Both the position numbers and the translations under genes were made by a program. Positions 25,470-33,997 of a DNA stretch of 64,000 nucleotides are shown piece by piece. The stretch's first letter is position 1. Each line of letters opens with the position of its first letter. The notes beneath the pieces were generated by a model that was given only the letters and a program-made list of their open reading frames with translations, was not told where the DNA came from and searched no databases. The DNA comes from an uncultured Lachnospiraceae bacterium (lineage in GTDB: Bacteria > Bacillota > Clostridia > Lachnospirales > Lachnospiraceae), in contig CAJTTT010000007.1 in assembly GCA_910579285.1 (NCBI GenBank), forward strand, positions 1 through 64,000. Reading direction: 5' to 3'.

Positions 25470-25844
25470 ATGCACGATAAACAGTACTTGGATATGGTAA
25501 ACCAGTGGCTGATTCTAAAGCAGGAAGGAAAAGGATTAGAAACCTGCTTAAGAAAAATGGGATATGGCTCTATTGCGGTATATGGGATGGGGCTGTACGG
25601 CAGACATGTCATAAGGGAATTGCAGACAGGGAATGTATCGGTCGCGTATGGAATTGACCGAAGAGAGCTTACGCCTTATAAAGGGATTACAATATACCAG
25701 CCCATGAAACAGCTGCCACATGCAGACGTAATTGTTAACACAATCATCTATGACCATGTAAACGTTCAGAAGACACTTGCAGAAATTACAGATATATCGG
25801 TTGTAAGTCTGGAAGACATCGTTTTTGAAAGTTATCAAGTATAA
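25470..25844 (+). CDS. Free-standing Rossmann-like module protein
   Basis: 124 aa. It consists only of the unit that decorates many proteins of the leftward operon: a helix (YLDMVNQWLILKQEGKG) followed by IAVYGMGLYGRHVIREL, VSVAYGIDRRE and a closing VVSLEDIVFE. It is most similar by eye to the C-termini of the WbsX-like protein (1421) and the GT2 protein (4604), so it may be a detached C-terminus of a lost glycosyltransferase or a stand-alone subunit. ATG at 25470 has AAGGAG eight bases upstream; a longer frame from 25392 lacks this. Confidence 0.8.
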   Translation: MHDKQYLDMVNQWLILKQEGKGLETCLRKMGYGSIAVYGMGLYGRHVIRELQTGNVSVAYGIDRRELTPYKGITIYQPMKQLPHADVIVNTIIYDHVNVQKTLAEITDISVVSLEDIVFESYQV

Positions 25845-25860
25845 ATACGGAGAACCCCGG

Positions 25861-26715
25861 ATGGATATAGAACAGTTTGTTTATAAAGAACATATTGCAC
25901 AGGAACTGGAATTTAGCAAGGTATACCGTTATCTGGACAGATATGTGAGAGAAGACATTTTTACAATAACGGACATCAAAGGAAAAAAAGCAGTCAGACC
26001 AAACAGGACCGTGTGGTTATTCTGGATGCAGGGGATGGAAAATGCGCCTGCCTTGATCCGAAAATGTTGTAAATCTGTACAGAAACATATACCAGCGGGA
26101 TATGACATTGTCTTGCTGACAGAGAAAAATCTGAGGGAATATGTACAGCTGCCAGAATATATCTGGAAGAAGTACAGGCAGGGATATATCACCACGACAC
26201 ATCTATCTGACATAGTCCGCATAGAACTTCTATGCACATATGGCGGGTGCTGGATAGATGCGACTGTCTTTTGCAGCGGACCGATTCCAGAATGCATGTT
26301 GAGCGGTGACCTGTTTCTGTTTAAGGATACGCTGATGAGCAGAACAGTCATAAAAATGTCGAGCTGGTGGATGTATGCGGATCAAAAGAACCGTCTCATC
26401 CATGCAGCAAGAAATTTACTGTATTCGTTCTGGGAAAACGAGACTGATATTCGGAACTACTATATCTTACACATCATCATATGTAAATTAGCGGAAGAAG
26501 ATGCAGCTTGCAGGGCTTGTTTCCAGAAAATCCCCTATTTTAACAACAGCACGCCGCATATTCTCTATGGACGTATGGGATGGGAATTCAATGAAAAAGA
26601 CTGGCTGATTTTGAAAAACAGTACAATGGTGCATAAGCTTTCTTACAAACATAAATTCCTGCAGGGAGATATTAATAATTATTATCAGGCACTTCTGGAA
26701 GGAAAACTTGGGTAA
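25861..26715 (+). CDS. Capsular polysaccharide synthesis-type glycosyltransferase
   Basis: 284 aa. Resembles the Caps_synth/GT32-like group: VWLFWMQGMENAPALIRKC at the start, IVLLTEKNLREYV, HLSDIVRIELLCTYGGCWIDATVFC (quoted as SDIVRIELL and YGGCWIDATV), which holds the D-x-D-like metal site in the form WIDA. Probably transfers a sugar to the surface glycan. ATG at 25861 with GGAGA is preferred to an upstream TTG that overlaps the preceding gene. It is 16 bp after the module gene. Confidence 0.82.
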   Translation: MDIEQFVYKEHIAQELEFSKVYRYLDRYVREDIFTITDIKGKKAVRPNRTVWLFWMQGMENAPALIRKCCKSVQKHIPAGYDIVLLTEKNLREYVQLPEYIWKKYRQGYITTTHLSDIVRIELLCTYGGCWIDATVFCSGPIPECMLSGDLFLFKDTLMSRTVIKMSSWWMYADQKNRLIHAARNLLYSFWENETDIRNYYILHIIICKLAEEDAACRACFQKIPYFNNSTPHILYGRMGWEFNEKDWLILKNSTMVHKLSYKHKFLQGDINNYYQALLEGKLG

Positions 26716-26831
26716 AACACAGGGGCAATCGTTTCCGACAGAGGGCTAGGTATGCAGGCAGTTATTTGGGCAGCGGGAATGGGAAACAGCGCTAATATAT
26801 CCGCCTTGCCGTAAGAGCTGAAGAGGATAAC

Positions 26832-28097
26832 TCACTCTACCTCCTTCATCCTGCGCAGCTCTATCATGCAATATCCTCCGCCGTCCTCCCCATTCCCGAA
26901 TCGAATCTTTCCGCCATGCGCCAGAATAATCTTTTTTACAATCTCCAGGCCCCGGATCTTCTCTTCCGCCTGCTTCTTCCTGCTCTGCAGGCGGTGCAGC
27001 GCCTCTTCTGAATAACCAACCCCATTATCTTTCAGGCAGATATGGCATCTGCTTTTTTCTCCCCATATGGCAATCGTAATTTTCAACGGTTCGTTTTTGC
27101 CGCTGTGTTTCATACTGTTATGAATCAAATTACGGAATACACGCACCAATAACTGCCTGTCCGCTTTTACATGCATCTGTTCAGCATCCTGCTCTATCTG
27201 CACATCAATCTCCAGTTCTCCCGGCATAGCATCGTTAAGAAAAGAAGCCGCCACACTTCTGGCAGTCTCCGCCGGACGCACTTTTTCTTTCCGCAGCGCC
27301 TGCATGGAATATTCCAGTTTGGAAGTCAGGTTTAAATCCGCTATCAGTTCCTTCATCACCATGCTTTGGTGCCGTATCACGGCCGCCTGCCGCCTTGTCT
27401 CCTCCGGCAGTTCCATGCTGCGTTCCAGCGTGTCGGCATACCCCAGCACCACAGACAAAGGCGTGCGGATATCGTGGGAAATACCGGCAATCCACTCAAT
27501 GCGGGCCCGTTCCCTGCTTCCCATAAACCGTTTTGTAAACGCAAAGGCGGATACCACGATCCATGCAAAATTTAGAAAGAAAAATGCAAGAACTGTCCGC
27601 TTGACAAATTCCATCCACGGCATCGAAAATTCTACGGTATACTTCCACATGGTTTCTTTCTGCATCCCCACGATCATAATGCAGTCATCCCAGACACGCA
27701 TCCGCACAGGATAACCTTTCAAATACCATTTGCTCATGCGGGCAATGTCCGATCTGCTGTACTCGTCTTCCAGTTCTTTCGGTTTCCCAACGCTCCAGAC
27801 CACCCGCCCGTTTTCATCAAGAAGCATCGCCCACTGATCTTTCTGCGCCAGTTCTTCCTCCATCTCTCTGTCAAGCACATAACCGTTTTGCGTCAAGGTA
27901 AGCGCCTCCATGACACTTTCCCCGTAAATATAATATGCCTCCGTATCCATATAAGCGACCGCCGCCGCAAACAAAAACACCATATTGAGTATCAAAGTCA
28001 GGACAGCGACTCCAAGAACCGCCAGCGCCCAATAGAAAAAGAGGCGTGCCGCTCTTTTGTAATTATAATTCACCCGCTCCATTTTATCGCTTCTCAT
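26832..28097 (-). CDS. Sensor histidine kinase (CprK/NisK-like context)
   Basis: 421 aa. Two membrane segments (residues about 17-48 and 165-190) flank an extracellular sensor of roughly 115 residues. The HisKA box is WIAGISHDIRTPLSVVLGYAD with the phospho-accepting His; the ATPase domain has N box NLIHNSMKHS and G box DNGVGYSEEAL plus GLEIVKKIILAHGG. It overlaps the response regulator as ATGA. Facing an ABC exporter of the lantibiotic-immunity type, it probably senses cationic antimicrobial peptides. Confidence 0.9.
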   Translation of the reverse strand: MRSDKMERVNYNYKRAARLFFYWALAVLGVAVLTLILNMVFLFAAAVAYMDTEAYYIYGESVMEALTLTQNGYVLDREMEEELAQKDQWAMLLDENGRVVWSVGKPKELEDEYSRSDIARMSKWYLKGYPVRMRVWDDCIMIVGMQKETMWKYTVEFSMPWMEFVKRTVLAFFFLNFAWIVVSAFAFTKRFMGSRERARIEWIAGISHDIRTPLSVVLGYADTLERSMELPEETRRQAAVIRHQSMVMKELIADLNLTSKLEYSMQALRKEKVRPAETARSVAASFLNDAMPGELEIDVQIEQDAEQMHVKADRQLLVRVFRNLIHNSMKHSGKNEPLKITIAIWGEKSRCHICLKDNGVGYSEEALHRLQSRKKQAEEKIRGLEIVKKIILAHGGKIRFGNGEDGGGYCMIELRRMKEVE

Positions 28098-28804
28098 ACC
28101 AGCCTGTACCCCAGCCCTCTCACCGTCAAAAGGTATTTCGGATGTGAGGGGTCTTCCTCAATTTTCTCCCGCAGCCTGCGGATATGCACAACAAGCGTGT
28201 TTTCGTATCCGTAATTTTCTTCACGCCAGACCGCATCGCACAAGGCATCAATGGTCACGATCCGCCCTCTCTCCTGCGCCAGTTTCTGCAGGATCGCGTA
28301 TTCTTTCGCCGTCAGCATCATTTCTCCGCTATCCCCTGCATCCCTGTTCCACTTTACAACTCCGCTCCCCAGGTCAACCGTGCATCCGCCAAGCGAAATC
28401 AACTCCTGCTCCTGCATGTTTTTTACCCGGTACACCCGTTTCAGCACGGCTGTCACACGCAGAATGAGTTCTTCTGGCAGGAAGGGCTTCGTGATATAAT
28501 CATCTGCGCCAAGCCCCAGTCCCCGCAGTCTGTTCTCATCCTCATCCCGCGCTGAGAGAAAAATCACGGGAACCTCCGACATTTTCCTCAATCTTTTCAG
28601 TAAGGAAAAGCCGTCTCCGTCAGGCAGCATAACGTCCAGAAGAACCAGATGCGGCTCTTTCAGCGCAAACAGTTCCTCTGCCTCCATGCAGTCTGCCGCC
28701 GCAGTTACCTTGTGAAATCCCGCCCGGCGAAGAAATCCGCCCACCATATCCCGCAGCGCCTTCTCATCATCTACCAGCAGAATTTTGCAGTCATATAAGT
28801 TCAT
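28094..28804 (-). CDS. OmpR/PhoB-family response regulator
   Basis: 236 aa. Receiver domain: ILLVDDEKALRDM (acidic pair), LLDVMLPDGDGFSLL with the phospho-acceptor Asp, FLSARDE, DDYITKPFLPEEL (Lys). C-terminal winged helix: LTAKEYAILQKLAQERGRIV, VHIRRLREKIEEDPSHPKYLLTVRGLGYRLV (in part VHIRRLREKIE, GLGYRLV). ATG at 28804 with GGAGGGAAGG is chosen over an upstream TTG. It likely activates the divergent ABC transporter operon. Confidence 0.92.
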   Translation of the reverse strand: MNLYDCKILLVDDEKALRDMVGGFLRRAGFHKVTAAADCMEAEELFALKEPHLVLLDVMLPDGDGFSLLKRLRKMSEVPVIFLSARDEDENRLRGLGLGADDYITKPFLPEELILRVTAVLKRVYRVKNMQEQELISLGGCTVDLGSGVVKWNRDAGDSGEMMLTAKEYAILQKLAQERGRIVTIDALCDAVWREENYGYENTLVVHIRRLREKIEEDPSHPKYLLTVRGLGYRLV

Positions 28805-28994
28805 TTGCCTTCCCTCCAAGTATAGTATATGGCTTCCTGCATGATCTGAAAAGATTTCCCCACGATTCTTAAGGTAAATGTAATCTTCTCTTCATTCCCC
28901 TGTAAGCCTGCCGCCTTATCCTGTCTATAGCAGGCAGATGTTCCCACAAACGAACCGCCTGCCGCAAAATCTTCCAAAGAAAGGACGAAATGCC
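28805..28994. promoter_or_regulatory. Divergent promoter region, regulator versus ABC transporter
   Basis: 190 bp that must hold both divergent promoters. A weak leftward candidate is TTCAGA, 17 bp, TACTAT near the regulator start. No clear response-regulator repeat was identified by eye. Confidence 0.45.
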
Positions 28995-29915
28995 ATGCCA
29001 ACACAAAATCTGGTAGAAACCCATAATCTCACAAAACAGTACGGCAAAGTCTGCTGTGTGAACGCTCTCAATATGAAGGTTCCTCCCGGCTCAATTTACG
29101 GTTTTTTAGGGCCAAACGGCGCGGGCAAATCCACCACTTTAAAAATGATTCTCGGACTGGTCAGACCTACCAAAGGCAATATCACACTCTTTGACACGCC
29201 GGTCAATGAACAGAACCGCATGAAGCTCCTCGCGCAGACAGGATCGCTCATCGAATCACCCAGTTATTACGGGCATCTTACCGGGGAAGAAAATCTGCGC
29301 ATCATCCAGACGCTCAAAGGCTGCTCCGAAAAGGATATTGACGAGGTATTAAAAATCGTCCGCCTAAGCGAAGCCCGGGGAAAACTGGTCAATCACTACT
29401 CTCTCGGTATGAAACAGCGGCTCGGGCTTGCCGCGGCACTGCTTGGTTTTCCCCGGCTTCTGATTCTTGATGAGCCTACCAACGGCCTTGACCCGGCAGG
29501 CATCCAGGAAATGCGCGAGTTGATCTGCTCCCTGCCGCAGGCTTACGGCATGACGATTCTGCTCTCTTCCCATCTTCTCAGTGAAATCGACCAGATGGCC
29601 GACCATGTGGGCATCATCCGAAAAGGTGTGCTGGTCTATCAGGACACGCTGGAATCCCTGCACGCCCACTCCAAAGAGCAGATTGCACTCCGTGTGAATC
29701 ACACAGCCATCGCCCTCGATCTGCTCCGGCAAAACGGCATCGAAGCCGTTTTGGAAAACGGTTATCTTCTGCTGCCCATGATAGATGACGCCTATGTGGC
29801 ACATCTTTGCAGACTGCTCATCGCGCAGAATATATCGCTCTATCGTATCGAGAAGCGGGAGAAGAGTCTGGAGGATATTTTCTTATCCCTGACAGGAAAG
29901 GAGAACAGCTTATGA
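28995..29915 (+). CDS. ABC transporter ATPase, LanF/CprA type
   Basis: 306 aa. Walker A GFLGPNGAGKSTTLK, Q loop LAQTGSLIE, signature NHYSLGMKQRLGLAAALLG, Walker B LLILDEPTNGLDPAG, and H-loop SSHLLSE. The order of motifs and the C-terminal extension fit bacitracin/lantibiotic-immunity ATPases (LanF, CprA of Clostridioides difficile). Powers export or expulsion of antimicrobial peptides from the membrane. The true start is MPTQNLVETHN at 28995. Its stop overlaps the permease start as ATGA. Confidence 0.9.
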   Translation: MPTQNLVETHNLTKQYGKVCCVNALNMKVPPGSIYGFLGPNGAGKSTTLKMILGLVRPTKGNITLFDTPVNEQNRMKLLAQTGSLIESPSYYGHLTGEENLRIIQTLKGCSEKDIDEVLKIVRLSEARGKLVNHYSLGMKQRLGLAAALLGFPRLLILDEPTNGLDPAGIQEMRELICSLPQAYGMTILLSSHLLSEIDQMADHVGIIRKGVLVYQDTLESLHAHSKEQIALRVNHTAIALDLLRQNGIEAVLENGYLLLPMIDDAYVAHLCRLLIAQNISLYRIEKREKSLEDIFLSLTGKENSL

Positions 29916-30664
29916 GTACTCTGCAGATGGAATTCAGAAAACTCAAGAGAAAGCGGATCGGTCTGACCATGTGCGCCCTGATCGGTGTCCAGTTTGCCTG
30001 GCTTCTCTGGACAGGCAGCCATCCCAATGAAAGAGACCGTCTGTATGGCTGGATCGAAATGCTCTATTCCCTTCCACTGGTGAGCGTTATTATGATGCCC
30101 ACCATCATGGCCGTGCTCGCCTCCCGCCTTGCCGATGTGGAACACAAGGGCAATACCTGTAAGCTTCTGAAAACGCTGCGCCGTCCGGGCGCTCTCTATC
30201 ATGCAAAGGTAGTCTGCGGCGGACTTTTTATTCTGGCAGTCTCTGCTGCACAGTTTCTCTTCATCATTGCCCTTGGATACGCCAGAGGATACGCCGGGCA
30301 TCCCGAATGGAACCATTATGGCGCGGCTTTTGTCCTGAATCTGGCCTGCTGTCTGTCCCTGTATCTGCTGCAGCTTCTGTTATCTATGCTGTTTTTCAAC
30401 CAGATGGTCCCTCTGGCGGCCGGTCTTGGCGGCTCTATGCTCGGGCTTGTTTTGATGTATATTAAAATGTACTCTTTCCTTCCCTGGGGCGGCTTTCTCT
30501 CCTCCGCCCAGGTAACGATGGACTGGAACCCGGAAACCAGAGTCATACATTTTTATTACCGTGAATATTCATCGGTTGAGCTTTGTGCACTGGCCATGAT
30601 CTTTGTCTGGATTCTGATTTTTTATGCAGCAGGCCGAATTTTATTTGCCAGAAGGGAATCATAG
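29912..30664 (+). CDS. ABC transporter permease, LanE/CprB type
   Basis: 250 aa with about six hydrophobic segments. Begins MSTLQMEFRKLKRKRIGLTM, the amphipathic start typical of lantibiotic-immunity permeases, with VSVIMMPTIMAVLASRLADVEHKG (in part MPTIMAVLASRLADVEHKG) after the second segment. It overlaps the ATPase gene by 4 bp and precedes a second permease gene, giving the LanFEG three-gene arrangement. Confidence 0.85.
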   Translation: MSTLQMEFRKLKRKRIGLTMCALIGVQFAWLLWTGSHPNERDRLYGWIEMLYSLPLVSVIMMPTIMAVLASRLADVEHKGNTCKLLKTLRRPGALYHAKVVCGGLFILAVSAAQFLFIIALGYARGYAGHPEWNHYGAAFVLNLACCLSLYLLQLLLSMLFFNQMVPLAAGLGGSMLGLVLMYIKMYSFLPWGGFLSSAQVTMDWNPETRVIHFYYREYSSVELCALAMIFVWILIFYAAGRILFARRES

Positions 30665-30723
30665 ACCGTGCAGTTTTCGAAAACAACGCCATTGAAAATA
30701 TGCTCATGCAAGGAGGTATCAAC

Positions 30724-31461
30724 ATGCATACATTTTATATCAGAGCCGTCAGGGCGGAATCCCTGAAACTGAAACGGAGCCCGGTATGGCTGGCGTTCTT
30801 CACGCTCCCTCTCATATCCGCTTTCTTCGGCACAATGAATTACAAACTGAATATTAGTGTCCTGCAGTCAGAATGGTACAGTTTATGGAGCCAGCACACG
30901 CTCTTTTTATGCTACCTTTTCATGCCGGCGCTGATCGGCACTTACTGCTCCTATCTGTGGCGGCTGGAGCATACCCGCCACAACTGGAACAGCTTTCTGA
31001 CTGCGCCTGTCCCCATTTCCATCCTTTATCTCGGCAAACTGACACAGGCGGTTCGCGTAACCATCCTCGGAAATTTATGGATATTTTTGTTATATTATGT
31101 CTGCGGTAAGTTTGCCGGGATTCCAAGTTCTTTTCCCCGGGAAGCTCTGGCGTGGTTTCTCTGCGGAACGCTTGGCGCAGTGGTTGTCTGCTGTGTGCAG
31201 CTTCTCCTCTCCCTGTTGATCCGTTCCTTCGCCATCCCGATCGGCGTTGCCCTCGCCGGAGGCATATTCGGTCTGTTTATGACAAACCGAAACTATGGCA
31301 TGAATTACCCATACTCACTTTACTGTATGGGAATGCGGGCTAACAATCCGAATATGGAAATCCGTGTATCAACTTTATTGGTCAATTCCATTGGCTATAT
31401 CCTGCTTTTTGCGGCGCTCTCCATTTTTTATCTGCGAAGGCATGAGAGAGCCGCCGGCTGA
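30724..31461 (+). CDS. ABC transporter permease, LanG/CprC type
   Basis: 245 aa, about six membrane segments. Starts MHTFYIRAVRAESLKLKRSP, parallel to the preceding permease; CYLFMPALIGTYCSYLWRLEH matches the position of the MPTIMA block in its partner, showing they are paralogues. AAGGAGG lies eight bases before the ATG. With the ATPase it should form a heterodimeric peptide-resistance transporter. No lanthipeptide precursor or modification genes occur nearby. Confidence 0.85.
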   Translation: MHTFYIRAVRAESLKLKRSPVWLAFFTLPLISAFFGTMNYKLNISVLQSEWYSLWSQHTLFLCYLFMPALIGTYCSYLWRLEHTRHNWNSFLTAPVPISILYLGKLTQAVRVTILGNLWIFLLYYVCGKFAGIPSSFPREALAWFLCGTLGAVVVCCVQLLLSLLIRSFAIPIGVALAGGIFGLFMTNRNYGMNYPYSLYCMGMRANNPNMEIRVSTLLVNSIGYILLFAALSIFYLRRHERAAG

Positions 31462-31523
31462 TTGTCATATCCCGCCGCCAGACACACGCACCATAATCGA
31501 AGCATATCTTCATAAGTTCGCGG

Positions 31524-31570
31524 AAAAAGAAACGCTGACCATCCCTTGCCCGGTCAGCGTTTCTTTTTCT
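31524..31570 (+). terminator. Strong intrinsic terminator after the ABC operon
   Basis: AAGAAACGCTGACC and its complement GGTCAGCGTTTCTT around a 10-base loop, followed by T-rich sequence; A-rich on the other side, so it can act in both directions for the converging gene at 31598. Confidence 0.85.
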
Positions 31571-31597
31571 CATTTTATATAACCTGCGTTTTCGCTC

Positions 31598-31813
31598 TCA
31601 GCCTTGCTTCTGCTGATCCAGGAGATCCTTCAGCGCCTCGTCTCCCACACTCACCCAGGCGTCCTCCTCCTCGGTGTTTAAACCGAGATATTCCCGCAGT
31701 GTATCGGTGGTATCGGAAAATCCCCACTCCTGACTGTAGTCGTCGATCTCCTCGAACGCAAGCTCGCCTGCCAAATATTTTTCCTTGAATTTCTTCCCTG
31801 TATTTTCTGCCAT
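31598..31813 (-). CDS. Small acidic protein, function unknown
   Basis: 71 aa, acidic and probably helical: MAENTGKKFKEKYLAGELAF then EEIDDYSQEWGFSD, LREYLGLNTEEEDAW. No known domain is recognised. The ATG at 31813 has GGAGG six bases ahead. It lies 29 bp after the ketopantoate-reductase-like gene and is likely co-transcribed with it; conserved small proteins of this look are seen in Clostridia, but I cannot assign a role. Confidence 0.75.
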   Translation of the reverse strand: MAENTGKKFKEKYLAGELAFEEIDDYSQEWGFSDTTDTLREYLGLNTEEEDAWVSVGDEALKDLLDQQKQG

Positions 31814-31842
31814 TTGTCCCTCCCATGTCAGCATATGTCAAG

Positions 31843-32763
31843 TTACTGCAGGCCGTCCTCCCGCGCTTTATCTGCAATCATCTGATAAGTAGGCGTGGGA
31901 ACGCCGTATTGCTTTCCCATCCGCACCACTTCATAGATCAATCCGTCGATCTCGGAAGCCTTGCCCGCGTAAATATCGCGCTGCATGGATGTGCTGGCCG
32001 TAGGATTAAGGGCATCCAGAATCTGCAGATTGGTCGTGACAATATCTATGAGGAAAGGAACGCCCATCGCAACAGCCAGTGCGTCAACCTCTCTCATCAG
32101 CTTCACAAACGTATCTCTCGGCTCCCCGGTGACCTGTACATCCCCGGCGTTTACATGGTAGTAAAGGCCGCAGGCCGCCATCGGAGACACATAGGCAAAC
32201 TTCTGCAGGGCATCCCTTTGTATATTCTCTGAAAGCACGCCGTCGATCCCGCTCTCCTTCAAATCTTTCGCCACCTCAAACAATTCCGGCCGCAGTTCTT
32301 CCTTTTTCCGCGTGCCATACACCACCCGGAATATATCCCCATTCTGCCAGATCGTCCCAGGCTCCCTGATCTCCGCGGCTATGTAGATACAGCCGTCGGT
32401 CACCAGAATTTCCGTCAGCTTTTCCTGCATCCTGCCGCCCGTTCCATAAATATTTAAAATAGGAATTACAATTGTAGTTTCTTTCGCCACCCGCTTGATA
32501 AAAGGAATCGTCTCATCCAGCGAGTAGCCTTTCACACAGACAAAAATAATGTCCGGCCGTTCGTCATAATGCGCCATGTCCACTGCCTTAATGGGATGCA
32601 CAGTATAGCTGCCCTTTCTGGTCGTCTCCATCTTAAGACCATGCTCCTGGATTCTTTTCAGATGTTCCCCCCTCGCAATCAGGGTCACATCTTTTCCCGC
32701 CTCCGTCATATACGCGCCAATGCTGCCGCCTGTGCCGCCCGCTCCGATCACTAAGTATTTCAT
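31843..32763 (-). CDS. 2-dehydropantoate 2-reductase family protein (PanE/ApbA)
   Basis: 306 aa. N-terminal NADP fold MKYLVIGAGGTGGSIGAYM, VTLIARGEHL, then the C-terminal helical domain with KFAYVSPMAACGLYYHVNAG (in part KFAYVSPMAACG) and PTASTSMQRDIYAGKASEID, the usual active-site and substrate stretch (SMxxD). It would reduce ketopantoate for pantothenate synthesis or a related 2-keto acid; the family is broad. GGAGG is four bases before the chosen ATG at 32763. Confidence 0.85.
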   Translation of the reverse strand: MKYLVIGAGGTGGSIGAYMTEAGKDVTLIARGEHLKRIQEHGLKMETTRKGSYTVHPIKAVDMAHYDERPDIIFVCVKGYSLDETIPFIKRVAKETTIVIPILNIYGTGGRMQEKLTEILVTDGCIYIAAEIREPGTIWQNGDIFRVVYGTRKKEELRPELFEVAKDLKESGIDGVLSENIQRDALQKFAYVSPMAACGLYYHVNAGDVQVTGEPRDTFVKLMREVDALAVAMGVPFLIDIVTTNLQILDALNPTASTSMQRDIYAGKASEIDGLIYEVVRMGKQYGVPTPTYQMIADKAREDGLQ

Positions 32764-32897
32764 AGGTCCTCCGTTCCGATGATTATCAGCCATGCTGTTT
32801 TGCCATTTCAATTATAAGCCACTCTAGTGCAGCGGCTTACCGCTAATCACATTTTATCTGATTATCTAACGAATAACAATTCCTTCCTCCCTTTTTT

Positions 32898-32946
32898 AGA
32901 AAAATTTAGGGACAGATACAGCCAAAGCCGGCCATACCTGTCCCTG
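32898..32946 (-). terminator. Intrinsic terminator for the isomerase/dehydrogenase operon
   Basis: On the minus strand GGGACAGGTA pairs with TATCTGTCCC, with an inner GCC/GGC stem, followed by TAAATTTTT. It lies 37 bp downstream of the isomerase stop. Neighbouring GTATCTG copies allow an alternative pairing on the plus strand. Confidence 0.65.
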
Positions 32947-32982
32947 TCCGAGGTATCTGTTGCCAGAAAATCCCCCCCAATT

Positions 32983-33981
32983 TTACTGATTCCTAATTGC
33001 ATCGTCAAAAGCAACGTCTGACGGGGAAAAGTTAATCTTTTTAGTAAACTCGCATGCCTCAGTGCCGCCAAAAACACGTTCCATTCCACTGTCTTCCCAC
33101 TCGATTGAAAGCGGACCGTCATAACCAATCTGATTCAATGCACGGATAATGTTATCAAAATCTACGTCACCATGACCGGGAGATACGAAATTCCAGCCGC
33201 GCCGCTGATTACCAAAAGTGATGTGAGATCCGAGAATGCCATTTCGGCCATCCAGATTTAGTTTGGCATCTTTTACATGGACATGGTAAATACGGTCGGC
33301 AAAGTCCAGGACAAACAACGCGGGATTCAACCCCTGCCAGATCAGGTGGCTGGGATCAAAGTTAATTCCCAAAGTGGGACGGTTTTCAAAAACTTCCAAC
33401 AGTTTTTTCGTACTCCAGTAGTCAAACGCAATTTCAGTCGGGTGAACTTCCAATGCCAGCTTGACGCCGCAGGCATCAAACTCATCCATGATCGGCGTCC
33501 AGAGTTCTTTTACCTTCTGATATCCGTCCTCTACCATTTCCTCAGAAGTCTGAGGGAAGGAGTACCAGAATTTCCAGATAGGTGATCCCATGAAGAATGT
33601 GACAACATCTACACCCATTGCTTTTGCTGCGTGGGCAGTGTATTTCATTTCCTGTATAGCCCATTTCTGTATCTCTGCCGGCTTTCCAGACAGCTGCGCA
33701 GGTGCAAATCCATCCAGACGGGAATCATACGCGCCGTCCAACGTGTCCACAACACACTGTCCGGCCAGATGATTACTGATTGCCCAGCAGTTCAGTCCGT
33801 ATTTGTCAAGTGTGTCTTTTACTTCCTGCACATAGGCAGGGTCGGAGGCTGCCCGTTTCATATCCAAATGTGCTGCTGAAAGCTCCAGTCCTTCGTAGCC
33901 CATTTGCTGCCCAAGTCTGCAGATCTCTTTCAGAGGCAGATCCCCCCACTGAATCGTAAATAATGTTACTGGTCTTGCCAT
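32983..33981 (-). CDS. Sugar phosphate isomerase/epimerase (xylose-isomerase-like TIM barrel)
   Basis: 332 aa. TIM-barrel AP-endonuclease-2/xylose isomerase-like family: GYEGLELSAAHLD, LALEVHPTEIAFD, LGINFDPSHLIWQGL (metal-binding His), IYHVHVKDAKL (His) and GYDGPLSIEWEDSGM (Glu). It probably isomerises or epimerises a keto sugar made by the oxidoreductase encoded just upstream. The ATG at 33981 follows GAGGAG. Confidence 0.88.
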   Translation of the reverse strand: MARPVTLFTIQWGDLPLKEICRLGQQMGYEGLELSAAHLDMKRAASDPAYVQEVKDTLDKYGLNCWAISNHLAGQCVVDTLDGAYDSRLDGFAPAQLSGKPAEIQKWAIQEMKYTAHAAKAMGVDVVTFFMGSPIWKFWYSFPQTSEEMVEDGYQKVKELWTPIMDEFDACGVKLALEVHPTEIAFDYWSTKKLLEVFENRPTLGINFDPSHLIWQGLNPALFVLDFADRIYHVHVKDAKLNLDGRNGILGSHITFGNQRRGWNFVSPGHGDVDFDNIIRALNQIGYDGPLSIEWEDSGMERVFGGTEACEFTKKINFSPSDVAFDDAIRNQ

Positions 33982-33997
33982 AATGATTTTCTCCTCT

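Noticed and set aside
32971..32978. Run of seven C at the end of the isomerase region
   Set aside because: It lies outside coding sequence after the stop and is shorter than typical slipping tracts; no frame depends on it.
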